Source: Paraburkholderia graminis C4D1M
Lineage (GTDB): Bacteria > Pseudomonadota > Gammaproteobacteria > Burkholderiales > Burkholderiaceae
DNA: 64,000 bases
Reading direction: 5' to 3'
NCBI RefSeq assembly: GCF_000172415.1
Contig: NZ_ABLD01000008.1
Location: 124,001 to 188,000 of the forward strand
Shown: piece by piece, positions 61,127 to 64,000 of the stretch
Layout of the letters: each line of letters begins with the position of its first letter
Numbering within the stretch: the stretch's first letter is position 1
Notes under the pieces: generated by a model
What the model saw: the letters and a program-made list of their open reading frames with translations, nothing else
The model's database searches: none
What the model was told of the DNA's origin: nothing
Position numbers and translations under genes: made by a program

Positions 61127-62248
61127 ATGAGCAAGGCGGCATCTGCACGAGGCGGCTCGCAACTTCCGGTTAGCGCGGTGCGGGCGAGCGCCTACCGCAT
61201 TCCCTCCGACGCCCCCGAAAGCGACGGAACGTTCGAGTGGAATGCGACGACGCTCGTCGTCGTCGAGGTCGATGCGGGTGGTCAAACAGGAATCGGCTAT
61301 ACGTATAGCGATTCCAGCATCGTCGCGTTGATCGCGAACACGCTGTCGCCCTGTGTGACCGGCGAGGACGTCGCCGATATTCGCGCGCATTGGAACCGCA
61401 TGCAGCGTCAGGTGCGCAATCTCGGACGTGCGGGACTTGCGGCCACGGCAATCTCCGCAATCGACTGCGCGTTATGGGACGCGAAAGCGAAACTGCTCGG
61501 CGTGCCGCTCGTGCAACTGCTGGGCGCGGCGCGCGAAAGCGTGCCGCTTTACGGTAGCGGCGGCTTCACGACATACAACGACCGGCAATTGCGCGATCAG
61601 CTTGCCGGCTGGGTCGAACGCGACGGCTGCCGTTGGGTCAAGATGAAGATCGGCAGTCAACCGCATAAAGATCAGGCGCGCGTGAAAGCCGCGCGCGAAG
61701 CTATCGGCGACGCGGGTCTGTTCGTCGATGCCAACGGCGCGTTCTCGCCGCGCGAGGCGCTGTACCATGCGCGCCAATTTGAAGCGCAACAGGTCGCATG
61801 GTTCGAAGAGCCGGTCTCATCCGACGATGCAGCCGGCTTGCGCTTTGTGCGCGAACACGCGCCGTCCGGCATGGACATCGCGGCCGGCGAATACGCGTAC
61901 ACGTCCGACGATTTCCGCACGCTACTCGCCGAGGGCTCCGTGGATGTACTGCAAGCCGACGTGAGCCGTTGTGGCGGCATCACCGGATTCCTGCAGGCCG
62001 CCGCGCTTTGCGACGCGTTTCACATGCCGCTTTCCGCGCATTGCGCGCCCGCATTGCATCTGCATGTGGCTTGCGCGGTGCCGCGGCTGCGTCATCAGGA
62101 GTGGTTTCATGACCATGTGCGCATCGAGGCGATGTTGTTCGACGGCGCACCCCGAGCGCATGACGGCGTCATCACGCCCGACCTGTCGAGGCCCGGTTGC
62201 GGCCTCGCATTCAAGCACAAGGACGCGGCACAGTACTTCGTTGCATAG
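61127..62248 (+). CDS. Enolase-superfamily dehydratase/racemase (mandelate racemase type)
   Basis: 373 residues. Lys catalytic motif RWVKMKIGSQ (KxK), metal ligands in FVDANGAFSP, WFEEPVSSDD and AAGEYAYTSDDF, the QADVSRCGGITGF strand and the His of SAHCAPALH are as in the mandelate racemase group acting on sugar acids or aryl-hydroxyacids. It starts 12 bp after the ThDP-enzyme gene. Substrate not predictable by eye. Confidence 0.88.
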   Translation: MSKAASARGGSQLPVSAVRASAYRIPSDAPESDGTFEWNATTLVVVEVDAGGQTGIGYTYSDSSIVALIANTLSPCVTGEDVADIRAHWNRMQRQVRNLGRAGLAATAISAIDCALWDAKAKLLGVPLVQLLGAARESVPLYGSGGFTTYNDRQLRDQLAGWVERDGCRWVKMKIGSQPHKDQARVKAAREAIGDAGLFVDANGAFSPREALYHARQFEAQQVAWFEEPVSSDDAAGLRFVREHAPSGMDIAAGEYAYTSDDFRTLLAEGSVDVLQADVSRCGGITGFLQAAALCDAFHMPLSAHCAPALHLHVACAVPRLRHQEWFHDHVRIEAMLFDGAPRAHDGVITPDLSRPGCGLAFKHKDAAQYFVA

Positions 62249-62275
62249 GCGCGAAAAGCGCAGGAGCAGGTATCG

Positions 62276-63250
62276 ATGGGGACGCAACGCATATTTAGCG
62301 TGTTATGCGCGGTGGCCGGAGCTGCCGCTTTAGCGCGATTCACCGGGCGCAGGGCAAACGCAAATCGGCGCACACGCGCGACGCCTCGAAGACCAGCGCT
62401 GCGCTCAATCGACAGCGTCACCCACGCCGCGCCCGCAACTCAGGCACACGTCGAAGCCGCACGGCGTTTCAACCATAGTTCGGCGCTGCTCGCCTTCTCG
62501 GTGCTCACGGACAGTGCGATGGAACACTACCGCGGTTCCTTCGACAATCCGGCGATGTATACGCCGCTCGTCAGCGCGAGTCTTTCGCTGATCGCCGGTT
62601 TGCACGGCGGCGCGGACCATAGACAGCAAACGCACCACGCGCGTCATTTGATCTATCGGACCGCGGCTGCGGCCGGCATCGCCGGCACGGGGTTTCACTT
62701 GTACAACGTCATGAAGCGCCCTGGCGGCTGGAGCTGGAACAACCTGGTTCATGCGGCACCGGTCGGTGCGCCGATGGCCTTGCTGTTGTCGGGCGCACTC
62801 GGCGCGGTGGCCGAGCGATTGCGCGACGAGCCCGCGCACGAGCCGCAACTTCTCGGCATGCCTGCGGGGCGCGCGCTGGGATTGCTCGTGGCAGCCGGAC
62901 TCATCGGCACGGTCGGCGAAGCGGGCTTGCTGCATTTTCGCGGCTCATTCCAGCATCGTGCGATGTACGCACCCGTCAGCGCGCCGCCGTTTGCAGCGGC
63001 GCTGCTTGCGCACGCCGCGCTGGCCGCGCCGCGCGAGCGCTGGTTCACGCGCCTATGGCTGCGCATCACGACCGCGCTCGGTATCGCGGGCGCCGGCTTC
63101 CACGCGCGCGGCATCGCGCGGCGCCAGGGCGGATGGCGCAACTGGAGCCAGAACCTGTTCGCCGGCCCTCCGCTGCCGGCGCCGCCGAGCTTCTCGGCGC
63201 TCGCGCTCGCGGGCCTTGCCGCGCTGCGGCTCAGGGAGACGGAGAAATGA
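62276..63250 (+). CDS. Membrane protein with internal duplication, partner of gluconate-dehydrogenase-like genes
   Basis: 324 residues with about seven hydrophobic segments. The two halves repeat the same order: MEHYRGSFDNPAMYTPLVSA ... GIAGTGFHLYNVMKRPGGW and LLHFRGSFQHRAMYAPVSAP ... GIAGAGFHARGIARRQGGW. His and Arg are concentrated at the repeated loops. No family was recognised. It overlaps the next gene by ATGA, so it is made with a gluconate 2-dehydrogenase subunit 3-like protein and could be its membrane anchor (inference). Confidence 0.7.
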   Translation: MGTQRIFSVLCAVAGAAALARFTGRRANANRRTRATPRRPALRSIDSVTHAAPATQAHVEAARRFNHSSALLAFSVLTDSAMEHYRGSFDNPAMYTPLVSASLSLIAGLHGGADHRQQTHHARHLIYRTAAAAGIAGTGFHLYNVMKRPGGWSWNNLVHAAPVGAPMALLLSGALGAVAERLRDEPAHEPQLLGMPAGRALGLLVAAGLIGTVGEAGLLHFRGSFQHRAMYAPVSAPPFAAALLAHAALAAPRERWFTRLWLRITTALGIAGAGFHARGIARRQGGWRNWSQNLFAGPPLPAPPSFSALALAGLAALRLRETEK

Positions 63251-63912
63251 AAACCGGCAGACCAACGAAAAGAGCGACACGTTACCCCGGTTACGACGTG
63301 TTGAGCAAACGCGACACACCGTCATGGGATGAAGTGTCTCGCGTCGTTATCGACGAACGGCTGGCGGTGCCGCGCGAGCCGCGCTTCTTCAATGCGATGG
63401 AATGGCTTGCGGTGACGTCGCTCTGCGCGTGCGTCGTGCCGCAGGCAAACGCGCAGCCGCTTGTGCCGGTCGCCGCCATGCTCGATCATCGCCTATACAC
63501 GAATCAGGGCGATGGTTATCGAAACGCCGCGTTGCCGCCGATGCGCGACGCGTGGCGCACGGGCCTAGCCGCGCTCGATGCCGAGAGCCGCGAGCGGCAT
63601 GGCCTGCCGTTCGCAAGCCTCGATAGAACCGCGCAGAACGCATTGCTCGAACAGATGCAGCGCGGCGAACTCGTGCATGCGGCGTGGCGCGGCATGCAAC
63701 CGGAAGTTTTCTTTGCGGAGCGAGTACTTCACGACATCTGCGGTCTCTATTACTCGCATCCGCATGCCTGGAGCGAGATTGGTTTCGGCGGCCCGGCCAA
63801 TCCGCGTGGCTACGTGCGCATGTATTTCAACCGTCGCGATCCGTGGGAACCCGTCGAGGCGCAATCGGGCAGCGAGGATAAAGCCGCGAGGGAGAATCGC
63901 CGTGTTCGATGA
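63247..63912 (+). CDS. Gluconate 2-dehydrogenase subunit 3-like protein
   Basis: A 221-residue protein with FFNAMEWLAVTSLCACVVPQ near the N-terminus and a central helical domain ending VLHDICGLYYSHPHAWSEIGFGGPANPRGYVRM, the pattern of Gluconate_2-dh3 proteins, which accompany GMC-type flavoprotein dehydrogenases. It overlaps both the preceding membrane-protein gene and the following GMC gene start. No strong signal peptide is seen. Confidence 0.82.
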   Translation: MKTGRPTKRATRYPGYDVLSKRDTPSWDEVSRVVIDERLAVPREPRFFNAMEWLAVTSLCACVVPQANAQPLVPVAAMLDHRLYTNQGDGYRNAALPPMRDAWRTGLAALDAESRERHGLPFASLDRTAQNALLEQMQRGELVHAAWRGMQPEVFFAERVLHDICGLYYSHPHAWSEIGFGGPANPRGYVRMYFNRRDPWEPVEAQSGSEDKAARENRRVR

Positions 63913-64000
63913 CGCTCTCTATCATCCACGCGGCAAGCATGGCCGCGCGCCCGATGTGTTCGAACCGCGCGGCTGGGTGCCAATGCGCGAATATTCGAAC
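63902..64000 (+). CDS. GMC-family oxidoreductase large subunit, N-terminus (continues beyond window)
   Basis: From a GTG at 63902, overlapping the previous stop, the frame reads FDDALYHPRGKHGRAPDVFE and RGWVPMREYSN to the window end. This is the typical start of the flavoprotein subunit paired with a gluconate 2-dehydrogenase subunit 3 protein; the FAD-binding motif would come next, outside the window. Only 33 residues are visible. Confidence 0.6.
   Translation, partial: MFDDALYHPRGKHGRAPDVFEPRGWVPMREYSN

Noticed and set aside
1..64000. tRNA, rRNA, insertion sequences or prophage genes
   Set aside because: No tRNA-like cloverleaf motifs, rRNA stretches, transposase, integrase or phage structural genes were recognised by eye; a tRNA scan and IS search would be decisive.

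Overview
The window reads as a high-GC chromosomal segment from a beta-proteobacterium of the Burkholderiaceae, most like Paraburkholderia or Caballeronia. The basis is the BamA, LptD, porin and DctA sequence types, a family B DNA polymerase II, an HAD-UbiA-type prenyltransferase, very dense LysR-type regulation with divergent regulator-target pairs, and almost no non-coding space. No rRNA, tRNA, insertion sequence, prophage or CRISPR array was seen. The catabolic and accessory gene content would suit a secondary replicon, but that is inference.

Layout. 1-3630: the end of a UbiA prenyltransferase, an ArnE-like small membrane protein, a PAP2 phosphatase and a large polytopic membrane protein; together a candidate polyprenyl-phosphate-sugar pathway. 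3774-10247: DUF72 protein, DAHP synthase (aroG), HU, a small secreted protein, a GGDEF-EAL protein and a DUF899 thioredoxin-like protein. 10248-16843: a LysR regulator and a divergent outer-membrane biogenesis locus, with two small unknown genes plus lptD on one side and a bamA homologue on the other; the bamA frame is broken by one extra G. 16980-23949: MFS transporter, AhpD-like enzyme, LysR, Zn-alcohol dehydrogenase, small proteins, and a TetR / metallo-beta-lactamase-fold pair with two palindromic operators between them.

23970-28602 holds a probable operon of LigI-type 2-pyrone-4,6-dicarboxylate hydrolase, DctA and a porin under a divergent LysR regulator. 29239-34842 holds a DUF2891 protein, a PRC-barrel protein, DNA polymerase II and a Tat-exported phospholipase C-like phosphoesterase. 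35033-43177 is an aromatic (protocatechuate or gallate) meta-cleavage cluster: ligB-ligA-aromatic acid MFS-membrane protein-porin as one unit ending at a strong terminator, a gntR-lysR regulatory pair whose LysR has two HTH domains, and galD (4-oxalomesaconate tautomerase). With ligI it gives part of a ring-cleavage route; the hydratase and aldolase are not in the window.

43506-50283: small proteins, a nitrilase-fold protein that lacks the catalytic cysteine, LysR, an ArsR/SRPBCC/DUF1801/O-methyltransferase run (SRPBCC also frameshifted by one extra G), and a TPR-glycosyltransferase. 50495-54878: a DUF2946-TonB receptor-PepSY module, probably for copper or another metal, with an unusual array of inverted repeats. 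54938-59100: DUF2322, a secreted propeller-like protein, a DsbA/FrnE-type oxidoreductase and an SDR. 59279-64000: a ThDP-dependent oxidase/decarboxylase, a mandelate racemase-type enolase, a membrane protein with an internal duplication, and the start of a gluconate-dehydrogenase-like GMC complex.

Two independent single-G frameshifts in otherwise intact genes may mean indel errors in this assembly, so they should be checked before calling the genes dead.
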